Positions 17,545 to 26,591 of a stretch of DNA of 64,000 nt are shown piece after piece. Source of the DNA: Rhodopseudomonas sp. Its GTDB lineage: Bacteria > Pseudomonadota > Alphaproteobacteria > Rhizobiales > Xanthobacteraceae. Position numbers and translations under genes: made by a program. The notes under the pieces were generated by a model. It did no database searches. It worked only from the letters and a program-made list of their open reading frames with translations, and was not told the origin of the DNA. The stretch is from positions 959,691 through 1,023,690 of the forward strand of contig NZ_JACABA010000002.1 of the NCBI RefSeq assembly GCF_013377015.1. The letters run 5' to 3'. Every line of letters starts with the position of its first letter. Position 1 is the first letter of the stretch.

Positions 17545-20511
17545 TTAATTCCCGCCCTGCACCACTTTCAAGAACACCGCCCGCACCTCGGCCTGGGTCT
17601 CCTTCACCCGCGCCTCGAGCGACGAGAAGTCCGGCGCGTCGCCGGCGCGGACCAGCACGCGCAGCAGGTCTTCGCCCGCGGTCTCCGGCTTGAATTTCTC
17701 GCTGACGCAGAGCCGCAGGATCTGCGTCAGATCGTGATACAGCCTCGCCGCCGGCCGCAGCACCTCGGCCGCGCCCTGCGGCAGCAGGCCGAGCCGCGCC
17801 GCGTTGTCCAGCACCGCGAGCGTGTTGACGTTGAGAATCTCCGGCTGCGCTGCGGCGTGGATCAACTGCAAATACTGCGCGATGAAATCGATATCGACCA
17901 GCCCGCCGGCGGCGTATTTCAGATCCCAGATGTCATCCTCGCCCTTTTCCTGCGCGATAGCGCGGCGCATCTCGGCGACGTCGGTGGCGATCACGGCGGG
18001 ATCGCGCGGCCGGGTCAGCACGTCGCGAATGATGCGCTCGATCTTGCCGCGGAATTCCGGCGACGCCGAAATCACCCGCGCCCGGGTCAGCGCCATATGC
18101 TCCCAGGTCCAGGCCTCGCGGTCCTGATAGTCGGCGAAGGAATCCAGCCGCGACGCCACCGGGCCGGCGCGGCCCGACGGCCGCAACCGCATGTCGACGT
18201 CGTACAGCACGCCGTAATTGGTTCGCGTGGTGAAGGCCGAGATCAGCCGCTGGGTGAAGCGCGCGAAATACTGCGCGCCGTGCAGCGAGCGCGCGCCATC
18301 GGAATCCGGCTGCTGGTGATCGAAATCGTAGATCAGGATCAGGTCGAGATCGGACGACGCCGTCATCTCCCGGCTGCCGAGCCGACCCATCGCCAGGATC
18401 GCGGTCTGCTGATCCTTGATCCGGCCATATTGCGTGGCGAACTGGTCGCTGACCAGACCATGCACGGTGCCGACGATGCCTTCGGCGACGTCCGCGAAGG
18501 CGACGCTGGCCTGCTGGGTCGAGACCGTGCCGGACAGGATTCGCGTGCCGATCAGGAACAGGCTCTCCTGTCCGAACAGCCGCAAGCGGTCGAGAAATTC
18601 TTCGTAGGAACCGGCGTCGGCCAGCGTCGCCGCCAACCGCGCCGACAGCTCGTCGCGGTCCGGCATCGCCCCGAAAAAGCGCGGGTCGATCAACCCGTCC
18701 ATGATCTGCGGCTGCCGCGCAAGCATATCGCCGAGCCGCGGCGCCGCGCCCAGCACCAGCGCCACCAGCGCCAGCAATTCGCGGTTCTGGCTGAGCAGCG
18801 AGATCAGCCGGCCGCCGCGATGCAACGCCTGCAGCAGCCGGTCGAACGCCGTCACCGCGTTGTCGGGCTCCTCGGCGCGCGACAACCCTTCGATCAGCGC
18901 CGGCACGAATTCGATGAAGGCGCGCTGCGTGGTCTCGACCTTGAGCACGCGATAGCCGCCGGCCATCCATTGCTGCAGCGTGCCGGCGACCATCACCGGC
19001 TTCTTGAAGCCGAGCCCGGCCAGATGCTCGAGCAGCCTGGTGTCCTCGGGGCCGGCGGCGTAGTCGATCTCGGGAAGTTTCTCGGTGCCGGTCGGATCGC
19101 CCTCGAACAGCTTGCTGTAATGCCCCTGCACGCAGTTCAGATGCCGCAGCAGCTCCGTTGCGAAGGCGGCGCGGCTGTCGTAGCCGAGAAACCGCGCGAA
19201 CCGCTCCACCGCCTCGATCTCGTCCGGCAAGGTGTGGGTCTGTTCGTCGGCGATCATCTGCAGCCGGTGTTCGACCCGGCGCAGGAATTCGTAGGCCGCG
19301 GTCAATTCGTCGCGTGCCTGGTAGGTGATCCAGTCGCGCGACGCCAGGATGTTCAGCGCGGCCAGCGTCGGGCGCACTCGCAATTCGGGATGCCGACCGC
19401 CAGCGATCAATTGCTGGGTCTGCGCGAAGAATTCGATCTCGCGAATCCCGCCGCGGCCGACTTTGACGTTGTGGCCCTCGACCGCGACCTCGGTCTGGCC
19501 GCGGAACGTCTGCATCTGTCGCTTCATGTCGTGGACGTCGCCGAGTGCTGCGAAGTCTAGATGCTTGCGCCAGACGAACGGCGCGATCTCGGCGACCAGC
19601 GCCTCGCCGGCGACCGGATCGCCGGCGCAGGGACGCGCCTTGATCATCGCGGCGCGTTCCCAGGTGCGGCCTTCGCGCTCGTAATAGTTCATCGCCGACG
19701 CGGTGGAGATCGCCACCGGGGTCGATGCCGGGTCCGGCCGCAGCCGCAGATCGACCCGGAACACATAGCCGTCGCCGGTGCGCTGCTGCAGCATCCGGCT
19801 GAGGCCCTGGGTGACGCGGACGAAAAACGGCTGCGGCTCGATGTCGGGCGCCAGCGTCGGGGCATCGAGGTCGAAGAACACGATGAGGTCGATATCGCTG
19901 GAGTAGTTCAGCTCGCCCGCACCCATCTTGCCCATCGCCAGAACCACAAGGCCGCTGTCCTGCTCGGGACGCTCGGGGTTGGGCGGTAACAGGCGACCGC
20001 GGGCAGCCTCCTGCCGCAACAGGAATCGCAATGCGGACTGCACCGAGGTCACAGCGAGATCGGTCAGCGCTTGCGTTACCTGCAACACCGGCCAGACGCC
20101 GCCGATGTCGCACAGCGCGATCAACAATGCGGCTTCGGATTTCATCAGCCGTAGCGCCTGCATCGCGTCGGCTTCCGCAGCAGCCGCGACGACATCCGCG
20201 GCCGTCTTTTCCATCAGCGCAGCCAGCCCCTGCTCCGGCGCGGTTCGCAGTAGCCGCAGTAGTCGTGACGGGTCGGCGCGGATCAGGTCGAACAGATAGG
20301 GCGAGGCTTCGGCGATCGATTGCAGTATCGGACCAGCATGGGGGAAATTTTCAGTGACGGCGCGCAGCGACGCCGACAGCTCCGGGGCAAGGCCGGCGAG
20401 CCAATCGTCGAACCGCCGCGCCGCCTCGGTGGGCGCAAACAGACGCGGTCCGGCAGCAAACCGCGCGGCCAGTTGCGAATGGTCCGCGTCGCCGGTCGCG
20501 GAAGAGGTCAT
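17545..20511 (-). CDS. glnE: Bifunctional glutamine synthetase adenylyltransferase/deadenylyltransferase
   Basis: A 988-residue enzyme that adds AMP to, and removes it from, glutamine synthetase in response to PII. Two nucleotidyltransferase domains are visible. The N-terminal one has SSDIDLIVFFD (about residue 200-210) and the C-terminal one SSDLDLILIYDFD (about 715-725), each with the paired Asp of the GlnE/DNA polymerase-beta fold. Length is typical. The start is placed at MTSSATGD; 7 bases separate it from the stop of the kinase gene, suggesting co-transcription with the two-component genes. Confidence 0.95.
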   Translation of the reverse strand: MTSSATGDADHSQLAARFAAGPRLFAPTEAARRFDDWLAGLAPELSASLRAVTENFPHAGPILQSIAEASPYLFDLIRADPSRLLRLLRTAPEQGLAALMEKTAADVVAAAAEADAMQALRLMKSEAALLIALCDIGGVWPVLQVTQALTDLAVTSVQSALRFLLRQEAARGRLLPPNPERPEQDSGLVVLAMGKMGAGELNYSSDIDLIVFFDLDAPTLAPDIEPQPFFVRVTQGLSRMLQQRTGDGYVFRVDLRLRPDPASTPVAISTASAMNYYEREGRTWERAAMIKARPCAGDPVAGEALVAEIAPFVWRKHLDFAALGDVHDMKRQMQTFRGQTEVAVEGHNVKVGRGGIREIEFFAQTQQLIAGGRHPELRVRPTLAALNILASRDWITYQARDELTAAYEFLRRVEHRLQMIADEQTHTLPDEIEAVERFARFLGYDSRAAFATELLRHLNCVQGHYSKLFEGDPTGTEKLPEIDYAAGPEDTRLLEHLAGLGFKKPVMVAGTLQQWMAGGYRVLKVETTQRAFIEFVPALIEGLSRAEEPDNAVTAFDRLLQALHRGGRLISLLSQNRELLALVALVLGAAPRLGDMLARQPQIMDGLIDPRFFGAMPDRDELSARLAATLADAGSYEEFLDRLRLFGQESLFLIGTRILSGTVSTQQASVAFADVAEGIVGTVHGLVSDQFATQYGRIKDQQTAILAMGRLGSREMTASSDLDLILIYDFDHQQPDSDGARSLHGAQYFARFTQRLISAFTTRTNYGVLYDVDMRLRPSGRAGPVASRLDSFADYQDREAWTWEHMALTRARVISASPEFRGKIERIIRDVLTRPRDPAVIATDVAEMRRAIAQEKGEDDIWDLKYAAGGLVDIDFIAQYLQLIHAAAQPEILNVNTLAVLDNAARLGLLPQGAAEVLRPAARLYHDLTQILRLCVSEKFKPETAGEDLLRVLVRAGDAPDFSSLEARVKETQAEVRAVFLKVVQGGN

Positions 20512-20518
20512 GCGTGAT

Positions 20519-22000
20519 CTATTCTGAATTCGCTGTTGGGACGGCACGTGCATCGCCCGCGCGGGCGGGAATTGCAAGCGTCGCGCGCAACCCGGGCTGC
20601 GCATCAGTCAGCCTGAGATCGCCGCCATGCAGCGTGGCAACCGCCGAGGCGAGGCTGAGGCCAAGGCCGGAGCCCGGCTGGGTGCGGCTGGCCTCGAGCC
20701 GGGCGAAGCGCTGCACCGCATGGGTGCGGTCGGCCTCGGGAATGCCGGGCCCGTGGTCGGTGACGCTCAGCAGCACCTGATCGCCGTCGCGCCGCGCCTC
20801 GATCAGGATCACCTTGTCGTTCTCGCTGGCCGCGTCGCCGACCGCGGCCGCGCCAGGCACCGCGTCGGCCCCGAGCGGTTGCAACGTTGGTGCGGGCTGG
20901 CCATATTTGATGGCGTTTTCGACCAGGTTCGCCAGCGCCTGGCTGATCAATTCGCGATTGCCATGCAGCGGCGTCGGCACGGCCTTCACCTGCAAGGTCA
21001 AGCCGCTATCCTCGGCGAGCGGTTCGTACAGTTCGTGAATACCGTTGGCGATTTCGGCGGCGTCGAAATCGACCATGTTGTCGCGCGCCTGCCCGGATTC
21101 GGCGCGCGCGATCATCAGCAGCGCATTGAAGGTCCGGATCAGCCCGTCGGATTCCTCGATGGTGCGCTCCAGCGCCGCGCGGTATTCGGCCTCGCTGCCG
21201 GCCGTCGCCAGCGCCTGCTCGGCGCGATTGCGCAGCCGCGTCAGCGGCGTCTTCAGATCGTGGGCGATGTTGTCGGAGACTTCCTTCAGCCCCGTCATCA
21301 GTGCCTCGATGCGCTCCAGCATGGCATTGAGGTTTTCGGCCAGGCGGTCGAGTTCGTCGCCGCTACGGCCGACCGGCAGTCGGCCGGTCAGGTCGCCGGC
21401 CATGATCCGCCGGGTGGTGCCGGTCATGGCGTCGATCCGCCGCAGCACCCGTCGCGCCACGAACACGCCGCCGCCGAGCCCGAGCACGATCACGATCAGC
21501 ACCGACCAGCGCGCCGCATTGGCGACCACGCCGAACAGCCGGCGACGCTCGGCGAGGTCGCGGCCGATCAGCAGCCGGAAGCCGCCGCTGAGTTCGGAGA
21601 CCCGCACCAGGGCCCGATGATCCCGCTGGCCGCCATCGTCCAGCCGTTCGTAGAACGTCTCGGACCAGCCGTTCTTGGCCATCACCCCCGGCGCCAGCGC
21701 CCCGATATTGCCGGCCACCGCCTGCCCGGCCGGCGTGGTGACGAGGTACAGATTGGCGCCCGGCCGCAGCGCGCGGTTCTCGATCGTGAACACCAGCCCG
21801 CGCAAGCCGCGCCGCGTATAGATATCGTCGATCTCGCCGATCTCGGCGTCGACCGTGGTGGTGATCTGATCGGTGATCAGGCGGTGCGTGTTCCAGGCGA
21901 AGTAAGCCAGCAGCGACGCCGCGAACAGCGCGAACAGGAACAGATAGACCAGCGTCAACCGAAACGCGGTGGTGCGAAACAGTTTACCGAATGCCGTCAC
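20519..22000 (-). CDS. Sensor histidine kinase (HAMP)
   Basis: A 493-residue kinase with membrane segments at about residues 13-35 and 165-185, a HAMP domain after the second, and NIAHDLKTPLTRLRNRAE with the phosphorylated His near 257. The ATPase part has NLVENAIKYG, DHGPGI and GSGLGLSL. Its start overlaps the response regulator by 17 bases. A low-complexity insert between the N and G1 boxes (PLGADAVPGAAAVGDAASE) is unusual. The signal is unknown; the adjacent periplasmic protease suggests envelope stress. Confidence 0.92.
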   Translation of the reverse strand: MTAFGKLFRTTAFRLTLVYLFLFALFAASLLAYFAWNTHRLITDQITTTVDAEIGEIDDIYTRRGLRGLVFTIENRALRPGANLYLVTTPAGQAVAGNIGALAPGVMAKNGWSETFYERLDDGGQRDHRALVRVSELSGGFRLLIGRDLAERRRLFGVVANAARWSVLIVIVLGLGGGVFVARRVLRRIDAMTGTTRRIMAGDLTGRLPVGRSGDELDRLAENLNAMLERIEALMTGLKEVSDNIAHDLKTPLTRLRNRAEQALATAGSEAEYRAALERTIEESDGLIRTFNALLMIARAESGQARDNMVDFDAAEIANGIHELYEPLAEDSGLTLQVKAVPTPLHGNRELISQALANLVENAIKYGQPAPTLQPLGADAVPGAAAVGDAASENDKVILIEARRDGDQVLLSVTDHGPGIPEADRTHAVQRFARLEASRTQPGSGLGLSLASAVATLHGGDLRLTDAQPGLRATLAIPARAGDARAVPTANSE

Positions 22001-22709
22001 GGATCATGTATCCAGCGCCCCTGATCGTGTGCAGCAGCGGCCGCTCGAAGCCCTTGTCGATCTTGCTGCGCAGCCGCGAGATGTGGACGTCGATGACGTT
22101 GGTCTGTGGATCGAAATGATAGTCCCAGACGTTTTCCAGCAGCATGGTGCGGGTCACCACCTGGCCGGCGTGCTTCATCAAATATTCGAGCAGGCGGAAC
22201 TCGCGCGGCTGCAGCGTCAGTTCCTCGGTGCCGCGCACGACGCGATGCGACAGCCGGTCGAGTTCGAGGTCGCCGACCTTGTATGAGGTTTCCTCGGCCG
22301 GGCCGCCGTGACGGCGCGACAGCACTTCAACGCGCGCCAGTAATTCGGCGAACGCATAGGGTTTTGGCAAATAATCGTCGCCGCCGGCGCGCAGGCCCTT
22401 GATGCGGTCGTCGACCTGGCCGAGCGCCGACAGGATCAGCGCCGGGGTGCGGTTGCCCTTCTCGCGCAGGGTGCCGATCACGCTCAAGCCGTCGCGCTTC
22501 GGCAGCATGCGGTCGATCACCAGCACGTCGTAGTCGCCGGAATCGGCCAGCGCCAGGCCTTCCTCGCCGTCGCTTGCGAGATCAGCGACATGGCCAACCT
22601 CGCGAAACGCCTTGACCAGATAATCGGCGGATTCGCGGTCGTCCTCGATGATCAGCAGGCGCATCGGTGTGTCGGGTTCGCTCAAGGTCTGTTGGATTGC
22701 TGTCACCAT
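21984..22709 (-). CDS. OmpR-family response regulator
   Basis: A 241-residue regulator with a receiver domain (acidic pocket in IIEDD, phosphorylated Asp in VLVIDRMLP, Lys in DDYLPKPYAF) and a winged-helix DNA-binding domain ending LLHTIRGAGYMIRD. The ATG at 22709 with GGGGGA upstream gives a short tail before MRLLIIEDD; a start at that Met is also possible. It pairs with the overlapping downstream kinase and lies downstream of the DegP-type gene. Confidence 0.93.
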   Translation of the reverse strand: MVTAIQQTLSEPDTPMRLLIIEDDRESADYLVKAFREVGHVADLASDGEEGLALADSGDYDVLVIDRMLPKRDGLSVIGTLREKGNRTPALILSALGQVDDRIKGLRAGGDDYLPKPYAFAELLARVEVLSRRHGGPAEETSYKVGDLELDRLSHRVVRGTEELTLQPREFRLLEYLMKHAGQVVTRTMLLENVWDYHFDPQTNVIDVHISRLRSKIDKGFERPLLHTIRGAGYMIRDGIR

Positions 22710-22765
22710 GGCTTGGCTTCCCCCGCCATGCAAGGCGGTCGGCGCTCCCCGATGGGCAAGGAAAC

Positions 22766-22796
22766 GGGCGGTGAAGCTGGGGGAACTTCACCGCCC
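22766..22796 (-). terminator. Hairpin between degP and the response regulator
   Basis: GGGCGGTGAA (22766-22775) pairs perfectly with TTCACCGCCC (22787-22796) around an 11-base loop. On the minus strand it is followed by GTTTCC. It may attenuate read-through from the protease gene into the two-component genes. Confidence 0.45.
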
Positions 22797-22929
22797 GCCT
22801 AGCCTTCCGACGGAGGGGGGCTTACTCCTGCCGGAAGGTATTGGGAGGGGACGAGTTTTTGACCCGTCCCCAGAAGGCGCCGTCAGCGGGGGGCGACATT
22901 GCCGGCAGCGCCTTCCAACTCTAATGCGA

Positions 22930-24522
22930 TCACCCCTTCGCAATCGGAACCGCGACGAAGCGCGACGAGCCACCGCTGCGAACCCTGATCAGCACGCTGT
23001 TCTTGTTGTCGTTGCGCGCCGCGTCGAGCGCCTCGCGAACTTCACCAGGGCTGCCGACGGCCTTGCCTGCGACCTCGAGAATCACGTCGCCTTCCTTGAA
23101 GCCGCGATCGGCCGCGGCGCTCTTCGGATCGACTTCCGTCACCACGACACCATCCTTGCCGGCGCCGGCGACGGAACTGGCCGGAGCCAGCGTCAGACCC
23201 AGCTTCGGAACTTCGGTGCCGCGGCTATCGGAGCGGCCGCGATCGTTGTTGTCGTTGCTAGCCTTGGCCTCGATCGTATTCGGCAGCTTGCCGAGGGTGA
23301 GGTTGACGACCTTGTCACTGCCCTTGTGGAACACGTTGAGCTTGACCGCGTTGCCGGGCGCGAATCCGCCGATGGTGCGGGCGAGTTCGCGGGCGTCCTT
23401 GACCGGGGTGCCGTTCACCGCGGTGATCACGTCGCCGGATTCGATGCCGGCCTTCGCCGCCGGGCCGTCACGCTGCGGCTCGGCCACCAGCGCGCCTTCC
23501 GGAGCCTTGAGTCCGAGGCTGTCGGCGATCTCCGGTGTCACCGGCTGGATCTGCACCCCAATCCAGCCGCGGCTGACCGAACCCTTGTCCTTGAGCTGTT
23601 CGATCACCGTCTTCACGGTGGAGGCCGGAATCGAGAACGCGATGCCGACACTGCCGCCGGACGGCGAGTAGATCGCGGTGTTGACGCCCATCACTTCGCC
23701 TTCGGTGTTGAAGGCCGGGCCACCCGAATTGCCCTTGTTCACCGGCGCGTCGATCTGGATGAAATCGTCATACGGTCCGTTGCCGATGTCGCGGCCGGAG
23801 GCCGAGACGATGCCGGCAGTGACGGTGCCGCCGAGGCCGAACGGATTGCCGACCGCCAGCACCCAGTCGCCGATCCGCGGCTTGCCGTCGGACAGTTTGG
23901 CGTAGGGGAAATCGGAGCCGCCCTCGACCTTGATCAGCGCGAGGTCGGTGCGGGCGTCGGTGCCAATCACCTTGGCCTTGTAGGTCTTGCCGCTGTCGGT
24001 GGTGACCTCGACCTTGTCGGCGCCATCGACCACATGGTTGTTGGTCACCGCAAAGCCGTCCGCCGAGATGAAGAAGCCCGAACCCTGACCGGTCATCCCG
24101 CGATGGCCGCGGGGACCGCCGCGCATTCCGGGCGGCAGGCCATCGGGTCCGCCGAAGCGGCGGAAGAAGCGCTCCATCGGCGAGCCGGGCTGGAACGGCG
24201 AGTCGTCGTTATTGTTATCGGCGCCGTCGTCCTTGCCGACCTTCTCGTTGATGTTGACCTTGACCGAGATCACCGACGGCTTCACCTTTTCGACGATGTC
24301 GGCGAACCCGACCGGGTGCTGAACCTGCTTCACCAGCTTGTCGACCTGAGCATGAGCGGCGGTCGAAAACACGTTGTCGAACGAATGCGGCGCCGGGCTG
24401 AGCCCAAAGCCGGCGATCCCGAGGCCCGCCACCACCGACGCCATCAGAGCCAATTTGCGCGCCGAGAACGGCGAATGACGGACGGGCGGAAGCGAGGAAA
24501 GATCAATCGGGCGGTCAGTCAT
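22930..24522 (-). CDS. degP: DegP/HtrA-type periplasmic serine protease
   Basis: A 530-residue Do-like protease and chaperone. An N-terminal hydrophobic segment (LALMASVVAGLGIAGFGL, about 25-42) directs export. The trypsin-like domain has the triad His in VTNNHVVDG, Asp in ARTDLALIKV and Ser in KGNSGGPAFN. Two PDZ domains follow (about 300-390 and 425-520). A Gly/Asp/Asn-rich surface loop lies near 100-145. GGAGA precedes the ATG at 24522. It degrades or refolds misfolded envelope proteins. The downstream regulator and kinase may control it. Confidence 0.95.
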   Translation of the reverse strand: MTDRPIDLSSLPPVRHSPFSARKLALMASVVAGLGIAGFGLSPAPHSFDNVFSTAAHAQVDKLVKQVQHPVGFADIVEKVKPSVISVKVNINEKVGKDDGADNNNDDSPFQPGSPMERFFRRFGGPDGLPPGMRGGPRGHRGMTGQGSGFFISADGFAVTNNHVVDGADKVEVTTDSGKTYKAKVIGTDARTDLALIKVEGGSDFPYAKLSDGKPRIGDWVLAVGNPFGLGGTVTAGIVSASGRDIGNGPYDDFIQIDAPVNKGNSGGPAFNTEGEVMGVNTAIYSPSGGSVGIAFSIPASTVKTVIEQLKDKGSVSRGWIGVQIQPVTPEIADSLGLKAPEGALVAEPQRDGPAAKAGIESGDVITAVNGTPVKDARELARTIGGFAPGNAVKLNVFHKGSDKVVNLTLGKLPNTIEAKASNDNNDRGRSDSRGTEVPKLGLTLAPASSVAGAGKDGVVVTEVDPKSAAADRGFKEGDVILEVAGKAVGSPGEVREALDAARNDNKNSVLIRVRSGGSSRFVAVPIAKG

Positions 24523-24703
24523 GCAGCAGTCTCCAGATACCAGTAAATCGACGGTGCGGGGGGCGAGCACCTTGTGGTTGTGAAGATGGGTGTTGCCGCC
24601 TTACGGCGCGCTGGCTGGGGAATTAAAGTTTTGTAATATTGAAGAAATCCGCGACCCAGGAGGCGATGGATCGGCGCCGGCGAAGCACACGTGCCCGCGC
24701 AAT

Positions 24704-24719
24704 TGTCAGTCACCCTACA
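24704..24719 (+). promoter_or_regulatory. Predicted NifA upstream activator sequence
   Basis: TGT-N10-ACA (TGTCAGTCACCCTACA) matches the NifA binding consensus and lies about 86 bases upstream of a -24/-12 element, in the normal range for an enhancer of sigma54 promoters. The rest of the 24523-24883 gap shows no gene. Confidence 0.55.
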
Positions 24720-24804
24720 CACGATGTCGGGAATCCGATCCCGTTGTCGCCGCCTCTCGCCCGATCCCCCCACCCAACTACCTGATTTCCAAACGAAACC
24801 GCTG

Positions 24805-24819
24805 TGGCCTGGTTCTTGC
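24805..24819 (+). promoter_or_regulatory. Predicted sigma54 (-24/-12) promoter
   Basis: TGGCCTGGTTCTTGC has the invariant GG and GC separated by exactly 10 bases and differs from TGGCACG-N4-TTGC at two positions. Transcription would begin about 50 bases before the ferredoxin-ferritin gene. With the TGT-N10-ACA upstream it suggests induction under nitrogen-fixing, low-oxygen conditions. Confidence 0.6.
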
Positions 24820-24883
24820 CAAGCCGCAGCCAGTGACGCTGAAGCGCGTCCCAACGTGATCGTCAGAAAACAGGAGGCTCGTC

Positions 24884-25792
24884 GTGGCTAATATTACCTT
24901 TTCATCCCCCGTCATGGCGAAGGACGTCACGGTCTACGCCGTCGCCGGCGATCGCGGCACCATCCTGGCGGTTGCCAAGTCGCACAAGATTCCGATCCCG
25001 TTCGATTGCCAGGACGGCGAATGCGGCTCCTGCCTGGTGCAGGTCGAGCACTTCAATCCGCACGCCAAATCCGCGGTCGCCCTGACCGAGAAGGAAAAGG
25101 AAGTCCTCAAGCAGCTCGGCAAGATCACCAAGGAAGAGATCAAGAACGCCGAAGTCAACGACATCCCGCCGCGCTACCGGCTGGCGTGCCAGTGCTTCGT
25201 GCGCAACGAGGACATCCTGGTGACGTTCGAGGGCGACAAGACCCTGCCGGCGCAGCGCCCGCACGTCACCAGCGTGGCCAAGAGCTACAAGGGCGGCACC
25301 GAAATCGCAACGCTCGACGAATTCTTCGGCTACGCCGCCAAGGTCGAGGAAGACGCTGCGCTGAACTACGACGAACTCGCGGCAGCGATGACCAAGGTCG
25401 GCAATCTCGAGGTCGCCAAGCTGTTCAAGCAGCTGGCCGACTTCTCGCGCCTGCATCTCGCCGAAGTGAAATCACGCGCCGGCTCGATCGATCTCGGCAA
25501 GAACGTTCCACCGGACTATGCCTGGCCCAACCACGCCACGCCGGAATCCACCGCGGTGTGGGCGGCCGATCCGTCGATGTCACGGCTGGGCGGTCTGAAG
25601 GTGGCGCTGCAGGGCGAGCGCCGCGGCTATGAATTCTACAGCGCGGTCGAAGCCACCTCGAAGAATCCCGCGGTCGCGGCGGCGGCCAAGGAATTCGTCA
25701 AGGAAGAGGCCGAGCACGTCAAGATCCTGGAAGCCTGGATCACCCAGGAAGAGTGGGCGGTCAAGAACGCCAAGGCGCACGAGAACGCCTGA
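24884..25792 (+). CDS. Ferredoxin-ferritin-like fusion protein
   Basis: A 302-residue two-domain protein. Residues 1-115 are a plant-type [2Fe-2S] ferredoxin, with ligands C42, C47 and C50 in FDCQDGECGSC and a distal C102 in RLACQC. Residues about 140-290 are a four-helix ferritin/rubrerythrin-like domain with E/H pairs (FSRLHLAEV and EEAEHVKILEAW) that could bind a di-iron centre. AGGAGG precedes the GTG start. The ferredoxin could feed electrons to the di-iron site for peroxide or oxygen reduction, or for iron handling near nitrogenase. The predicted NifA/sigma54 promoter supports a nitrogen fixation link; the function is inferred. Confidence 0.88.
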   Translation: MANITFSSPVMAKDVTVYAVAGDRGTILAVAKSHKIPIPFDCQDGECGSCLVQVEHFNPHAKSAVALTEKEKEVLKQLGKITKEEIKNAEVNDIPPRYRLACQCFVRNEDILVTFEGDKTLPAQRPHVTSVAKSYKGGTEIATLDEFFGYAAKVEEDAALNYDELAAAMTKVGNLEVAKLFKQLADFSRLHLAEVKSRAGSIDLGKNVPPDYAWPNHATPESTAVWAADPSMSRLGGLKVALQGERRGYEFYSAVEATSKNPAVAAAAKEFVKEEAEHVKILEAWITQEEWAVKNAKAHENA

Positions 25793-25847
25793 CCGCATCT
25801 GTGCAACGCCGTCGGCGATGCCGGCGGCGCAACAGCGAAGGAATTGA

Positions 25848-26339
25848 ATGATGGATACGGTCGAAGAATTTCTCGCACACTCGATCAAGCTCGAGCAGGA
25901 GGCCGCACTGCGTTTCGGTCAACTTGCCGACGCGATGGAATCCTGCGGCAACCGCGAAGTCTCGAAACTGTTTCGGCAGTTGTCGGATTATTCCCGAATG
26001 CATCAGGCCGACGCGCAGGCCCGCGCCGGCTTTCGCGAGATCCCGGAGCTGAAGCCCGAAGACTTCAGCTGGCCCGGTCTGGAAAGTCCGGAGACCGCGG
26101 CGATCTGGGGCACCGATCCCTTCATCGGTCGCGATCTAGCGCTGGAAATCGCGCTGGAAGCCGAGACCGGCGCGTATGAATGGTACAAGAACGTTCTCGA
26201 CACCACCAACGATCCGGAAATCCGGGCGCTGGCCAAGGAGTTCGTCGCCGAAGAAAGCGGCCACGTCGCCGAACTGCACCGATGGATCGCGCTGCACAAG
26301 GCCGGCAAGCCGCTGCCGATGGAAATCACGCCGTTCTGA
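25848..26339 (+). CDS. Ferritin-like domain protein, paralogue of the upstream fusion
   Basis: A 163-residue ferritin-like four-helix protein, 55 bases after the ferredoxin-ferritin gene. It aligns with that protein's C-terminal domain: EEFLAHSIKLEQEAALRFGQLADAM with the fusion's DEFFGYAAKVEEDAALNYDELAAAM, and FSWPGLESPETAAIWGTDP with YAWPNHATPESTAVWAADP. It lacks the ferredoxin. E/H residues of a di-iron site are retained (YSRMHQAD, EESGHVAELHRW). The pair probably arose by duplication, may form a heteromer, and shares the predicted NifA promoter. Confidence 0.85.
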   Translation: MMDTVEEFLAHSIKLEQEAALRFGQLADAMESCGNREVSKLFRQLSDYSRMHQADAQARAGFREIPELKPEDFSWPGLESPETAAIWGTDPFIGRDLALEIALEAETGAYEWYKNVLDTTNDPEIRALAKEFVAEESGHVAELHRWIALHKAGKPLPMEITPF

Positions 26340-26591
26340 CCTGACCGACCCGCAACAATGGTTCGCCTGGATCGGCCAGCCGATTCAGGCGGCCAGCGAC
26401 GGCGCACCGCAATGGGTGCGCGAAAGCCGCTATCCGACCAACCTTCCCGGCTCGCCAACTGCGCCTGACCCTACGCCTCCGATATGCGCACCGCACACCC
26501 CGCGTCAGCGGCGGCGCGCATGATCTGGATCAAGTTCCGATCTCCCCGAGCAAGCCAGATTGATCGTAAAATCATTCGCGCAAGGGTGGTC

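Noticed and set aside
17326-19560. A 744-codon open frame on the plus strand
   Set aside because: It is the shadow of glnE in GC-rich DNA; its translation is Arg/Gln/His-rich without any domain, while the minus strand encodes a full GlnE.
26340-26523. Short protein-like frame (LTDPQQWFAWIGQPIQ...) after the ferritin-like gene
   Set aside because: It looks protein-like but has no ATG, GTG or TTG start and no ribosome binding site; perhaps a gene remnant. Too weak to annotate.
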